A DNA stretch of 64,000 nucleotides, taken from Oasisia sp. SBJ-2009 (lineage: Eukaryota; Annelida; Polychaeta; Sabellida; Siboglinidae). The position numbers and the translations under genes were made by a program. Below, one piece after another: positions 11,501 to 26,500 of the stretch. The notes under the pieces are model-generated. The model was not told where the DNA came from. It saw nothing but the letters and a program-made list of their open reading frames with translations, and searched no databases. The stretch is taken from positions 28,163,645 through 28,227,644 of the forward strand of contig OZ024861.1 of NCBI GenBank assembly GCA_964017155.1, written 5' to 3'. Each line of letters starts with the position of its first letter. Within the stretch, counting starts at the first letter, position 1.

Positions 11501-14500
11501 TCCTACACTTGGTGCAGTGACTGGTTCCTACACTTGGTGCAGTGACTGGTTCCTAGACTTGATACAGTGACTGGTTCCTGCACTTGGTGCAGTGACTGGT
11601 TCCTACACTTGGTGCAGTGACTGGTTCCTGCACTTGGTGCAGTGACTGGTTCCTGCACTTGGTGCAGTGACTGGTTCCTACACTTGGTGCAGTGACTGGT
11701 TCCTACACTTGGTGCAGTGACTGGTTCCTACACTTGGTGCAGTGACTGGTTCCTACACTTGATACAGTGACTGGTTCCTACACTTGGTGCAATGCCTGGT
11801 TCCTGCACTTGGTGCAGTGACTGGTTCCTACACTTGGTGCAGTGACTGGTTCCTGCACTTGGTGCAGTGACTGGTTCCTAGACTTGATACAGTGACTGGT
11901 TCCTACACTTGGTGCAGTGACTGGTTCCTACACTTGATACAGTGACTGGTTCCTACACTTGGTGCAATGCCTGGTTCCTGCACTTGGTGCAGTGACTGGT
12001 TCCTACACTTGGTGCAGTGACTGGTTCCTACACTTGATACAGTGACTGGTTCCTACACTTGGTGCAGTGACTGGTTCCTACACTTGATCCAGTGACCGGT
12101 TCCTACACTTGGTGCAGTGACTGGTTCCTACACTTGGTGCAGTGCCTGGTTCCTGCACTTGGTGCAGTGACTGGTTCCTGCACTTGGTGCAGTGACTGGT
12201 TCCCACACTTGATACAGTGACTGGTTCCTACACTTGGTGCAGTGACTGGTTCCTACACTTGGTGCAGTGACTGGTTCCTACACTTGATACAGTGACTGGT
12301 TCCTACACTTGATACAGTGACTGGTTCCTACACTTGGTGCAGTGACTGGTTCCTACACTTGGTGCAGTGACTGGTTCCTACACTTGGTGCAGTGACTGGT
12401 TCCTACACTTGGTGCAGTGCCTGGTTCCTACACTTGGTGCAGTGCCTGTGTTTGTGTGTTGCAGGCAGCTACAGGTACAGGTTTGTTGAGTTGGGCTCCT
12501 TCTACTACTGGAGTGGTCACATCAATACCCACAACTTGACAATGAGAGGTGTGGTACATGTGGTGAAGAAGAGGTCCTACATGGAGTCACTCACCTACAA
12601 AGTTGGCACAGTCGAGCCGAAGTATGAGGCAGCTGGTGAGTTGGAATGTTTTCAATGAATGGAGACTTTCACTCTTTCAAGACTGCTATTTTACTTGCAG
12701 ATACCTGGTCTTTATTACTGACAGTCTGTTATGTCGTTATTTTCATATGGTACAACCAAATTTATCTATGTGATCTCCAAGCTTTGCCTTCGCCAGCAAT
12801 GTTGATAGTGGTAATATATGTATTACATTATTAAAAGCTGCAGGAATCTGCTAAGATGGCCCATTGAAAATCACGATATACCACGTGACATGGTTACCAT
12901 CAAGAAATAAAGCTTTTACTAAGTCAACCTTTCCCACATGTACAGTAGAACCTTGTTTTACATTCACATTGGTAATACAGCCACCACCATAGGTATCACT
13001 AGCATAGTTCAAACATTATTAATTGCAGTGAAAAGTATATGAAATTAGTTTCGTGAAGACAGTATACTGTCATGAAAGTGTGGTTGTGTAGCACTATCGT
13101 GGAAATGTGATTGTATAGTATTGTCATTAACGTGTTTCATAGCACTCTCATGAAAGTGTGGTTGTGAAGTACCATCATAGAAGTGTGATTGTGTAAAAAC
13201 CGTACTACCTTGTGTTTAATGTGGCAGTTGAGAATAACTAAACAAACACATGTGCTGTATGTTGCAGCTGCTGGAAGGAGAAAGAGATCAGTTGATGGGT
13301 GTGCTGTCATCCCTGTCACAGAATGCACCGAGGCAGATCCAAGTGACTTCCAGGTGTCATTCTTGACATGTCTCGCGTCTGAGATGACATCTATCTCCCC
13401 GCACCAAGGCACTGCTCTCGACACAATCACCATCACTGGCTCTGGCTTTGAAGCAAGTCAAGACTGTACAGAAGTGTTGGTTGGTGGCAAACCTTGCCTC
13501 ATCTCCAGTGTCTCAAAGACAAGCATTGAATGTAAGATTAACAACACGGCAGAACTAGAGATTGGCTTCAGATACGAGGTAACAGTGAACATCAAGAGCA
13601 ATGGCTTCTCCCTGCCTGTCATCCCTGATGAGTTGCAGCGAAGGTTTGCACTACTTCCCCATGTCTCGTCTGTCAGTCTGTCCAGTGGGTCTGTCGCTGG
13701 CGGCACTGAGCTGCAGATAATCGGGGGCGGGTTCATTGAGAGTGACACACAGGTGGTCATTGACGGGGCAGTGTGTGAAATCAAAAGTATGGATTATATA
13801 CAGCTCAGGTGTGTGACGGCCCGTCACGTAGCTGGTGGTCCATACAACATCAGTGTCACTGTCAAGAGCATGGCTGCAGAATGTCCATCCAATGACTGTT
13901 TGTTTGAGTACAGTGAAGGAAAGACACCTCATGTCACCGCCGTCCAGCCAACAGAGGTGGCAGGTGACACAACAATCACCATCACAGGGTCAAACTTTGG
14001 GGACAAGACAGCTGTCATTTCCATTGGTGACATTGACCTTGTTGTGCAATCTACGACCGACACAAAGATCTTGGGCACTGTTGGTCACATCCCCGTTGGT
14101 GACAACACCCTGCATGTGACCCTGCTAGGACGAGGTTTTCCGGTCGAAGAATTCAAGGTCACAGGCAGTGCAGTCATCTCGAGTGTTTCCCCCACTGAGG
14201 GTAGTTTGGCTGGCAAGACGATGGTGACAATCGAGGGTAATGGGTTTGTGACTGGTGACACCTTGGTGAAGATTGACGGGAAGGATTGTGTGGTGAAGAC
14301 AGTGAGCCTATCATCACTGACCTGTGAAATTCCACCTCATGCTGCTGGTGATGTCAATATCATTGTGACGTCAAACTCCAAGGATTATCCCAGCAAGTCA
14401 TTCAGCTACACTGAAGCAGCCACCCCAAAAGTCACTGGCATCACCCCAACTGAAGGTTACGTTGATTACACTATAACAATCACAGGGTCTGACTTCAGTG

Positions 14501-17500
14501 ACAGTGACAATGTGGTGACCATGGGCGGTGTGGCTTGTGTGGTCTCATCAGTTTCTCCAACAGAGATCCAGTGCAAAGTGGGCAAACAGCTGGCTGGTCA
14601 GTATGGTGTTGCTGTCATGGTGCCGGTCAAGGGGGCAGCTTCTAGCACCTCACAGTTCACATACAAGATGACAGCGACCAGCATCAGTCCTACTGAGGGT
14701 GAGTAAATGGGTTCTGAGTGATTGCATGTGTGTTCAAATAAGAGAAACTATCTTTTCAATATTCTCTGTAAGTTATTGATGATGTTGTCCTGGACGTTAA
14801 ACAATTGTTCACGATCTTGTATATATACATTTTGCCCAGATGTTTATAAACTGCTTACTGATGAGTTGGAAATGTTTATTTTACTTGCTAGAATGATTGT
14901 GCCGTACAGCATTGCAAAATGATATATTCGGTTGTTTGGTTGAATCATCGTCACTAGTTAAATGTCCTGCGCGAATTCTTTTGAAAACCATTAGTGATTA
15001 TTATTTGCTTTTTTGTTAAACGCAGATTGGAAATTGTGAATGGCTAATGGTTGTCATTTGTATGATTTGGACAACACTTTTTTTTATAATTTGGACAACA
15101 CACTCGGTCTTCATTTGGGGACTTATTTCAATAAATGTCTATGATATGACTAGTCTAATAATGCCATAGAAGTACTATAGTATATGAAGAGTTGGCATGA
15201 AATGTCACATGCCTTTAATCAGTTAGTCAGTAGCTTCCTACTTAATTGTCTAAAAACAAATTAATTTAAAACTCCATTCTAATATGACCAACTTGATGAG
15301 CACAATTATGGATAGGGCCCATTTATCACTAATGTTAAGAACTTACATGTGTTGAAACATCTCTTGTTAATTCTTGCTTAGATTATCAACCTACTGTATG
15401 GTTTGCGTTACAATCTATTTCAGGAAGCTTTTCTGGTGGTCAGAGAATCACTGTGACTGGAACTGGTCTCTATGAAGATGTCAACGTCACTGTATGTGAC
15501 GAGGCTTGCGCTGTCAGCAGCAGCCCTGACACATCGTCACTTGTGTGTGACACACCTGCACATTCAGGTGAATTTGCAATGACATAAAAAATTGACTATA
15601 TGTTGTGATTCCCACATTTTATCTATTGTCAGAAAGCCTGTAAGTATGTTTTTTATATTGTAGACTTGAAATATTCTTTCGTAAATAACAAATTCAACCC
15701 AAAAACATAGAATACAAAGAAGCAGCTGTAAAGCAGTAGGAGTACTGTGTTAATAAATTTTGTTTCCAAAATATTGGCTGGTTGTGTATGAAAAGTATTA
15801 ATTGTCAAAGAGGATGGTAAATGAATGGCACAACTTACATAATGATTGTGTTAATGAGAGCAGCTGGAATATGTGCCACAAATCTAACTAATATATGTGT
15901 TTTAGCAGGTTACATGTAAGTTTGCAATTACACACACTAGAAAGTCACACCCACTGGATGTGTGTTTATATTCCAGGGACAGGCACACAGGCTTGTGATG
16001 TGGTTGTCTCATATGGAACCCTCGCCCCCATCACCCTTACTGGTGGCTACACCTACAGTGACGCAAAGACACCAACTGTAACATCGGTGACACCAAAGGT
16101 CGGAGTGACATCTGGTGAAACCCGTCTGACCATCACGGGAACAGACTTCGGGTGAGTGTCAGAAGTTTTCTTTTAAATAGCAGGGGTCTCACACTATTGG
16201 CGTTGCATGTTACAAGCAAATGTGCGAATATTTTGGTTGGTCCAGGTTTACTGCCTATCATAACAGCAATAGTTTTTGGAATTGGTGACATCAAACCTCA
16301 GATCGAGCTAGCAATTGGTCAGTAATGTTGGGCTAAAATATTTGTTAATTCTAATACCTTGTTCAATGTAGCCAAACTTAGTTTTAATATGTCTGTATTT
16401 AAGGAGTTACGGGACACGACCAATTTTTTTTTGAAAAACACTTATAAATCTCTCCAAGACTTGTTTTCAGGGAGTCACTACATTGAAACTAAGAAGATGG
16501 CATCTTTAATTTTTTTATTTTCAAATATTTTGGTGCGGGAGGGGGTAATAATCGAACAAAAAAGTCGAAAAATAGCATAAGTTTAAATGAATAGAACACT
16601 GAAACCACTATTGTCATTTACATTATTCAAGTGTTTCTATGTAGGTAATGTACCATTCTAACTTTCTGTGAATGGCCATTTGTCTATGTTACTTATTTTT
16701 GTTTTTACGATTTTTTTATAAATATTTAATTTTTATCTTCAAATTTTTTAATATTCAAACCCCCCTATTATGTGACTCACATGACTGGTCATAATGTCAA
16801 TGCACAGGAATGTAGATATTTATGGTACTGTTGCTATATGTAAAGTTGGTATGCATTACTTGGTTAGTTTTTGAGTTCTATTCACTTTTACCTGAAAAAA
16901 GTGATAACTGAGAAAACAGCACTTAAAGTATGAACTGAGACATTTTAATATGTTGCAAACATCAGATCTTACAAATAAGCATCCACATTATAGCCTTACC
17001 ATTTATACACAATATCTATATGTTTGTAACAGTAATTGTTAATCATTAGCGACATAATTATGTTATTGTTTACCCCTTCCCCCATAATCTGTAATGCAAG
17101 AAATCATAGCCGATGCACTATTTTAGCCAGTTTTCACTTAGAATACACACTAAATAGGTTGTATCAGGATACCTAAATCAAATAGTCACACTGAATGCAA
17201 TATAGATAGGTTATCATGTAAAGAATCCTGTTCAGATGGTTATTTTACCTAAGTATCGCTAGATGTTGTAGTCCGTGTGCATCCACGTACAAAAAATATG
17301 ACGCCAGCCAGTTACCATCAACTAATAACAGTCTTTATTAATACATATACATTCTTTTGTCCATTAAAATGACAATTGTATCATGTTTTCCCTCCCCATT
17401 CATATTAAAATCCAATAATATAAACATCATTAGCATAGCTAGTATACTTCCAGAGATGCATCGAGTCTAAATCCGGAAAAATGCATTTTGTGCAAAAGCC

Positions 17501-20500
17501 GCCAAAGTTTGAGTAACAATTTGGCAATGGCTTCAGAAAATATTTTGTTACTAATAATATTGTAAGTTTAAATGTTCTGTTATACATGTGGTATCATCAG
17601 TGAGGATGGATAGAGCAAGTAGAAAGTTGTTTCAAAATTATTAACTTGCTCTCAAGTCATATGCAGTTTGTGCCTATAGTCATGTCGTATTATGTATGCT
17701 ATTTCAGCAACCTGACGTTGTTCACCAAGGTCTCAAAATGTATTATCTATGTTTGTTATAGTCTCAGGAACAGTTAAAACATTACCAAACAGGAACACAG
17801 TCAATTGCACTAACAACTGCATGACTGTTAGGATCAGACACTGAGCTGACAGGAGCAAGTTTCCACTGAAGAACAGCTCCAGAGTGTCATTGATTGCGAG
17901 AAGTCATGGCAGTCTCAAGGGTTGGTGATGAGTTTGTGTCACCAATTTCTGCATAATATTTCTAGGACATCAACTGCAGTAACAAAGCAAAACCTCTGCA
18001 ATCATCCCTGCAAGAACTCAAATGCAGCAACTTGGCAATGGGGATAATCCACCGTCTGAAGAAGGGTCAAGCACCACTGAGGAGATGAAACCGAAGCGAA
18101 ATATATCATGTATCAATAAAAAGAATTTGTCTAATGGAATGTAAAATTGTACTATGCATGCATGCGTGCGTGCATGCGTGCGTGTAAAACAATATAATTA
18201 GCATATGATTATGAGGTACCATTTAGTAATAAATAATTGTATTTATTACTAATTTAATTATATTGAAAAATTCATAGACCATAACTGTGAGGCTGAAGTC
18301 TAACAGCTAAGTAATAACTCACATAAAACATAGTCATGTAGCTGAATTTTCTAACTTGTTTACTCCAAAAGATAAAACCTAAAGATATATACACTGACTG
18401 AAAAAACACCAGCCAAATATATCAACAGCTGCAACTGACAATTCTGCAAATACTCTGATCCATTCCAATAAGTAAAACAACACTCAAATTGTGACCGAGT
18501 TTGGCCATGGCCCATGCTGCAAACACCACCAACGATCCCCGTCTTTCCGTTCTACCTCCGGCCGTCGGCGCCAAGCTGTCGCCTGCAACGTATACTCCTA
18601 TGCATGGCTGCGTGCTGCAGGCAATGCTATCTAACACTGTTCGATATCCGTCTTCCCCGCCGCCCTCGGGCACCGCCGTCGGCATCGTCGCCGTCGACGC
18701 CAAGCTGTCGTCTACGGTGATTACGTACGGCTGCATTTCCATCGAAACACGCCGTTTTGCCATCGAAAAATCCTATTTCGCACACGGATCCCGCACTTGT
18801 GCGGCTTTCCATTTCTTTCTCTGACTAAATTCAGGCAAATTTATAACGTTTGGCAGCGAAAGGATCCACACAAACGTCATCGAAACTGTAGTTAGGCGCC
18901 ATCTTGTTTATATTCGGAAATGGCAACATGGTGAATCATGGGATACGGGCCACGCCTTATATGGAATTATCCAGGTCACCGCAGGTCACGCACACAGCGG
19001 AACTTGCCGATGCTGAGTTTTGCTGACGTGTCACAACGGCGAACGCCAAATAAGGAAATAGTCGGTCGAATTGAGCTTGCGTTTATTAGGATTTCCCGTA
19101 AATACAGGTCAAAGGGCGGGGATGCCGTCTACGCAATCAGTTAGAGGACAGATTGGCGGTTCTATTCGTACCAAACAACATGGCGAACGGTGAATGTACG
19201 GTGGCGTTACTAAGGTCTAAACATCGCGTATTTGTCAACAGATCCTGCGTCTTCAAAAATCAAACGGATTTAATAATTGTTAGGGGATCATTTTATTATC
19301 GCAAAAAGATCATTTAGAGGTATGTAATTGTTAGAAAAGTGAACTTTATTGATAGATGACATGCACAAGTATTAGAAAATGGCAAAAACACGTTTTTGAT
19401 ATTTTTGTCGAAAAACGTCATTTGAGCTACCGTGTCTGTCCTTAAGGCTCAAATTATGTTTTTTGAAATATAATATCAAAAACGTGTTTTGACGTTTTCT
19501 AATACTTTTTGTCTTCTATCAATAAAGTTCACTTTTATAACAATTACATACCTCTAAGTGACTTTTGTTGCAATAATAAAATGAGTCCCTATCAATGATT
19601 AAATAACCCATTTTAGTTTTGTAGATGCAGGATGTGTTGGAAAATGCGCGGTGTTTAAACAACTGACATGATATAATAATGCAAACATTTAATTGCAGCA
19701 TGGACATAGCCGCCGTCACTGTCATCATAGATGGCGCCACATGTGTTGTCTCAACAGTCAGTGATACTTCGATTGAGTGTACAACTGGGAAGCATCTGAC
19801 CAGTCTACAGGCCCTGGTTGATGTGTTTGTTGCAAGCAGCGGCAAGGCTAAGAATGTAAGTGGGACTTGGGGAAATGTGAACACAGAACAAACCAACTGT
19901 GCAGATAGAAAGAGACAAACTTACATTAGCTGACTTCTCCATATAGGGCAGCACAGTTCCACACTCTGAGCTACAAGTAACTTTAAATATTTGTTAGCAG
20001 ACTGTAAAGTTCCAGCATATTTGTGTCATTATTTCTAAAGTTATGTAGGTTACATGATAATGTTCTTAGAGAGAGTTTTCCAAATGTAGGTTGACTGCTC
20101 AATTTCTTTGTTCTGCATTCATTAATGGATTTGTTTGTTTTGGCCAGTACGTGTTGCCAGATTAACTTCGAAGTCAGTAACTATGAGCAAGAATATCTTG
20201 TCAACAATGCTTCTTAGTGAGAAAACCATACAAGAAAACCATTCATCTGTGAGTTGAAAGTAATTTATTGTGATGACAGGAAGCAGCCAAGTTTGAATAC
20301 CTTGACGTCTGGTCATTGAAAGGCACTTGGGGAGGACTGGACCCACCTGAGGAGGGGTCACTTGTGGTCATTCCTGCTGGAAAAACTGTCATGTTGGATG
20401 TTGACACACCTGTCCTGAAGATGCTGCTTATACAAGGTAATTTAAGAATCAGTGTCATGTCACAAGTAAGTTAGGTCTAGAGGACACTAGTCTCATCACT

Positions 20501-23500
20501 CTGCCTCTCAGTTTACTTATTTTGACTTGGTTTTGCCTGTTCCTACTAGTTCAGTTACCCATCAATGCTTGGCAAAAAATACCAATTAACCTTTTTTAAT
20601 CTGTGATCTCACGACATCATATCCACACTACCCTGGATTAATATGCTAATAAAGTTAAACTCTTAATGAGCACTTCAGTAATCTCGCTTCTGGAAAGAAA
20701 GTAGTCTCCCGTGCTAAACCATTTGAAAAATACATTACATTGTTTGAGTAGAAATAGGTTGTGTGTTTATGTCATGGTGCAACAAAATGTCAATGCCTAC
20801 CCGGTACTCCAGGACCAGCATTTTGAAATATTGATCCCCAAGTTCTCCATTCCTCCCAGAATTTTTTTTAGATGTCTTAATCTTTGAAATAATGCAAAGC
20901 TGATGGATATGTGGGTCCACAAACAACCAAACAAATAAACCTTCAGAGAAACATGTTTCATAATATAGATAATGGTATGGTATACATGCAAATTTAGCTC
21001 ATTTGAATGCCTCTAAGACTAGAACAAAAACAGAATGATCAGTTAAATGGGTTCTGTTGTGTTTGCATGTGACTAGTCAAGTGGTTTTGTATTCAGGTGG
21101 GAAAGTGTTGTTTGAGGAGAAGGATGTTGAGCTGAAGACAGAGAACATCCTGATTGTAGGAGGCGGCATTCTACAGGTAAATACAACAGTAACTTACTGT
21201 AGACAGTCTGAATAAAGCATGACTGAACCTTTGGTATAATTTGTTTTCTTACATTAGCAGACTATTCAGATTCCTTAATTACTGCTGATCCAAAATTAAT
21301 CCAAATCCATAAGCAATTGCTATTGAAAATAAAATATTTTCATTACAGTAAACGATGCACAAATGTGGAAATGTATGACGTTTTGTGAATATCAGCTGCT
21401 GACGTAAACATACATCCCACTGCATCAGTTGTGACATTTACAAAATGTGATGGACATCTTAGTTTGGTCAACTTCAGCATGCGTTTTTTTTTCGGATAAC
21501 ATTTTCAACCAGTTCTCACTGCGTTTACATAACATACCCTGGCTGCATTTCCATGTGACAGATTGGCACTGAGGAGGAACCTTTCCAGCACAAAGGAATC
21601 ATCACCATGTATGGACAAGTACGTTCAAAGGAACTGCCTGTGTATGGTGCCAAGACACTTGCTGTTCGCCACGGAACACTAGAACTGCATGGTAGGCATG
21701 CTAGATTCAGTTGGAGGTTTGCAGTTTCTCTTTGGCTGATTGATGCTGTTGGCATAATATTTACAACAAGTATTGAAGTGTATTAAGGTTTCAAACCTTC
21801 TTCCAATACATAGGCAAATGAATGCAATTACAATATAAATATAAAACATGGGTGTGGTTTTTATCTTTGGTTTTCACAAGCCAATAAATCTTGCAACTTG
21901 TTACGGTATAAATGTATTTTTATTTAATCAGTCATAACCTAGAAGCAGTTCCTAGTTTAATGGTTATTTAACAGATGAAATGGATCTACCAGTATGAATA
22001 TAATTTAATCAGTCATAACCTAGAAGCAGTTCCTAGTTTAATAGTTATCGAACAGATGAAATGGATCTACCTGTATGAATAAAACTGATGTAAATTCACA
22101 GGTAAACCGACACCTGTCACCTGGACGGTGTTAGCACAGACCGTTAAAACCGGAGCCACAGAGATCAAACTGCAAATCCCAGTGACCTGGTCAGTGGGTG
22201 ATGAGATCGTCATTGCGTCAACTGGTGGACATGCTAGCCAGAAGGAGAATGAAAAATGCACCATTGCATCTGTATCCAGTGACCAGATGACCTTGACATT
22301 GACCAAGGCACTTGAGTATGACCATCTTGGTGAGACACAGACTTTTGAGGGGGGCATCACCTTGGAGACCAGGGCAGAGGTCGGACTGCTCACACACAAT
22401 GTGGTTGTGCGAGGTTCTAATCTGAAGGATTGGAATGACAAGATCGAGGCCTGTCCAGATGGCTTTGATCCAGGTAAACTGCAGTGTTTTTAGTATACAA
22501 TTTTTGCAAAAACAGTTTGAATAATATAAGATGTTTGGTTAACAGCAAATATGTTTATGGTTAAGATATATGTCTGGTTGAAGTGGAGATGATTAAATTA
22601 TGAGATGATAACCAAGATACATTTTATGAATTTTATCGAAAAGTATAAGTTTCTTTTAGAACCATTAATCAATCAGCATTTCGCACGTTGTCTTTGGAAT
22701 ATACTTGTATATACAATGACAAATTTCCCATTTAAAATGTACTGTGTTTGCATTCTATAGGTAATGTTATTAAGGCCACATATTTCATTTACAATTATGT
22801 AACTATTTTGCTACAATTGTCAAAAACCAAGTCTTTGCAAAATTTTAATTTATTTAATTTAAAAATCATAATACATTTATTCCTGTTTTCTGACATTTTT
22901 CTTTTTCTCAACCAAATAGTTGACCATGATAATGTGTTTATTCCATGGTACCATTGTATACTCTATCAGTGAATTGTAATGATTTCTTGTAGGTGAGTTT
23001 GCAACCCACACATGCTTCCAGGGTCGCTTTGGAGAGGAGATTGGTAGTGACCAGTTCGGGTCACAGATTATGTTCCACCAGCAGGAGTTGAATGCAGGGG
23101 AAGTGGTTGGCCACATTGAACACATTGAGATCACATACGCAGGACAAGCGTTCCGTCTCGGTCGCTACCCCATCCATTTCCACATCAACGGGGACATGAA
23201 TGGATCATATGTGCGAGGCTGTGGAATACATCACACATTTAACCGAGCCGTCAACATTCACCATACAGACAACATCTTGGTTGAGAACAACGTCGTGTAT
23301 GATGTGATGGGTGGTGCCCTTTTCCTCGAAGACAGCATTGAAGTTGGCAACATCTTCCAGTACAACCTTGCCATATTTGTGCGCTCGAGCTCAAGTCTGC
23401 TCAATGATGACATCACACCAGCTGGGTTCTGGATCACCCACCCAGACAACATCGTTCGACACAACCACGTTGCAGGAGGCACACACTTTGGCTTCTGGTA

Positions 23501-26500
23501 TCGCATGCTGGACCACCCCCAGGGTCCATCCTATACCCCTGACATCTGGCCACAGAATGTCCCACTCGGAGAGTTCTACAACAACACAGTGCACTCTGTA
23601 GGCTGGTATGGCTTGTGGGTGTTTGAGTATTACACCCCAAAGGTTGATGGTGGTAAATCTAAAAATGGTGTCCCAGTCCCAGCCGTCTTCAGGAATCTGA
23701 CAACCTGGAACAGTTTCCGTGGTGCTGAATGGGTCGAGGCGTATCCCATGCAGTTCCATGGCTTTGTACTGGCCAACAACTTCATGGCAGGCACAGAGCA
23801 CTACTTTAACAGAGGCAATGCCCCACAATACTCTGAGGATGGAGCTATGGTGAAAGACACTGTTATCATTGGGCACCTCAACTCCCCAAATCACCCACCA
23901 TGCACGAAGCGTGGCATAGTGCTGCCACTAAATAGTGGACTTCTCTTCAATGGAATCACATTTGTCAACTTCGATGGTGAGAAGAACGAAAATCATACTT
24001 GTTCGGCCATTGGAACAGTGAAGATTGTCTGCGTATGTTCAAACTTGTGTGCCGGGTTCAACTACAAGTTCAAGAACATCAAATGGATCAACTCCGACAA
24101 GAAAGCCTACTGGGAATGGGAGCATCAGGCAGAACTTGAGGACTTGGACGGCACTCTCACTGGCCGTGGTGCCGGTGCACGTGCCATGGCAAAGAGCAAT
24201 CTCTTCCCTTCCCAGTGCGTTGATGATGAGGAGTGGAGTCCCAACTTTGAAGGTATGATCTGCCCGGGTGGTGATCAGTCTGTTGATTTCATCCGCATGA
24301 GCTTCAATGAACCAGAACCAAAGTCATTACTGACCAAGAACGTACGGGTGCAGAACAAATATGGAACGAGTGTGACCCAATTCCGTAAAAAGGGCAATAC
24401 ATATGAGTTTGGTTGGATGCTGCAGCTGGTGTCTGGAATACCTCACAACATCACCTTCATCGACGAGGAACACCTCACCAACATCTCCTATCATGGTGCA
24501 TTCTATGGGCTTGAGGTAGGCATGTAGTATCCAAGTAGGATAGAACTAGAATTTTAATGTCTAGTCAGGAATGCTACCATATCCCAATAGCCCCCCCCCA
24601 TGTTTCTAGCCCCTGTCCCAGTAGCCCCCGAAGTGTGATAATTGAGTACCAGTAGATCCCAATTCAGTGTTCACACACACTCTCTTTGTAGATCCATCTT
24701 ATTGTAGGTGGACGTAATCATTTATAGCTCCATGTCACTTTCACATATCAAATGTGTTGTGTGGAAAGCTCACTGTTCTAAGAGTTAAAGTAAATGCTGT
24801 ACATAAAACTGTTTGAGATGCACAAAACCCAATTTAACTTGCACATCAGACATGAAAGTTAATTATCCTGACTAAGGTATAAGCTTTTGAAAGTCAACTT
24901 CCCTCACTTTTAAGTGAATAACCTTCCTTGAACCTACAACATTCCTTGAACGTACATCAGACATATGACTATTTTCTTATTTAAGATCGGGTACCTAAAA
25001 TTAAGATGGAGCAGAACAATGAATGGAACAGGTAGTGTTGGTAAAAAGATAAGTAGTGCCACTAGCCCCGTTAATCCCAGCAGCCCCTGGGGGCTAGTGG
25101 GGGCTAATGGTACTAATCTCAGGAAAATGACACTGATAGAAAACCAGTAATGATGTGGTCCTGAGGTTATTGTCCTGTTGCTGCCTCTGTGCAATGTTTT
25201 GACAATTTCTTTCCAATCTACTCAAAAATCAATGTCCCTATGTGAAATGTTAAATGTACAATTGCGTATTTGACTGACAACTTTCCAGGCAAGTGTTCTG
25301 CAACCCAGAGAAATGGGTCTGCTAAGGTGATAAATATCAAATCTTTAAATACAGTTATCATGACTAAATGACATTTTATTACAGCGATGTTTTACACAAT
25401 TTTAACTCTGTGTGTTTTCTCATAGAATGGGGCATACGTGATTGTACAACATCCAGTGATGCAAGAAATATATGACCAGTTTCTTGTGGAGGAGAAGCTT
25501 GATTCATCAAGAAACTACACCAAGACAGAGCCCTTGACATATGAGAACAGCCTCAATGGTGACACGTACTTCACAAGTGAAGCCAAAGTGCTGACCTATA
25601 TGAGTGAGTAACATTATGTATTTGAATGCCTAAAAATAATTAAATTCTCAGCTCCAAAAAAGTGTAATGCACAAAAATAATGAGTTGCTGTCGACAAATG
25701 ATTAGTCATGCTGAGATGCGCTGCATATATTTGGACATGTAAAATAATAGGTATCCAAAAGCTTATAAGACATCATGCCTCTGTCGTCATGGCTCAGGCT
25801 GGCTTACAAAATGTAAAGGTGAAGTTAGTTGTGTAATAAAATATCATGTATATACTGCTGCTTTGCCATGCAAGGGATTCTTTGCAACATATGATGCATA
25901 TCAGAAGTTGAGCAAACATGCTAATGATGACTAGAACACAAGTGAATTGCTGAACATTGTAATTTTATTCTTACGAGAGCTAAACAGCAACACATTATTT
26001 TATATAAGATTAACAGGGAATTATTTTTGAAATTATGTTTGGTGTATTATGACTGGTGAACTGTTAGTGATAATATAAATTTGTGTTAATATATTCCGTT
26101 TTTGTAATACAGTGATTATTCACATTTATGGTTGAAAAACAATTTATGTATCAAAGCTCGATTTTCCAAGACCCTCTGATTTACGTATAGAGCCTGATTG
26201 TTTTAAACCCTTTACGTATAAATCTACTGTTTTGGCATTTCTAAAATCCACATAATTGGGTTTAGTAAACTTGAAACTGTGTAGATAGTTAGAATGCTGC
26301 CTTTGCAAAATTTTCAAATTCTACACAAAATATAAAATATGTAAATGGTCATTATTGGGCATATTGCACCAGCATGTGTCTTTACACCTGGACCTGAAAA
26401 TACATTTGCAGTTAAATGGTCGTCTAACTGGTTTGAAATAAGATTTTTTGATTGATTGATTTATTTAATATAAAATGTAAAACATTGTACACATGCTTAA

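Noticed and set aside
23258..23894. Minus-strand frames inside exon 13
   Set aside because: Shadows of the conserved beta-helix coding exon.
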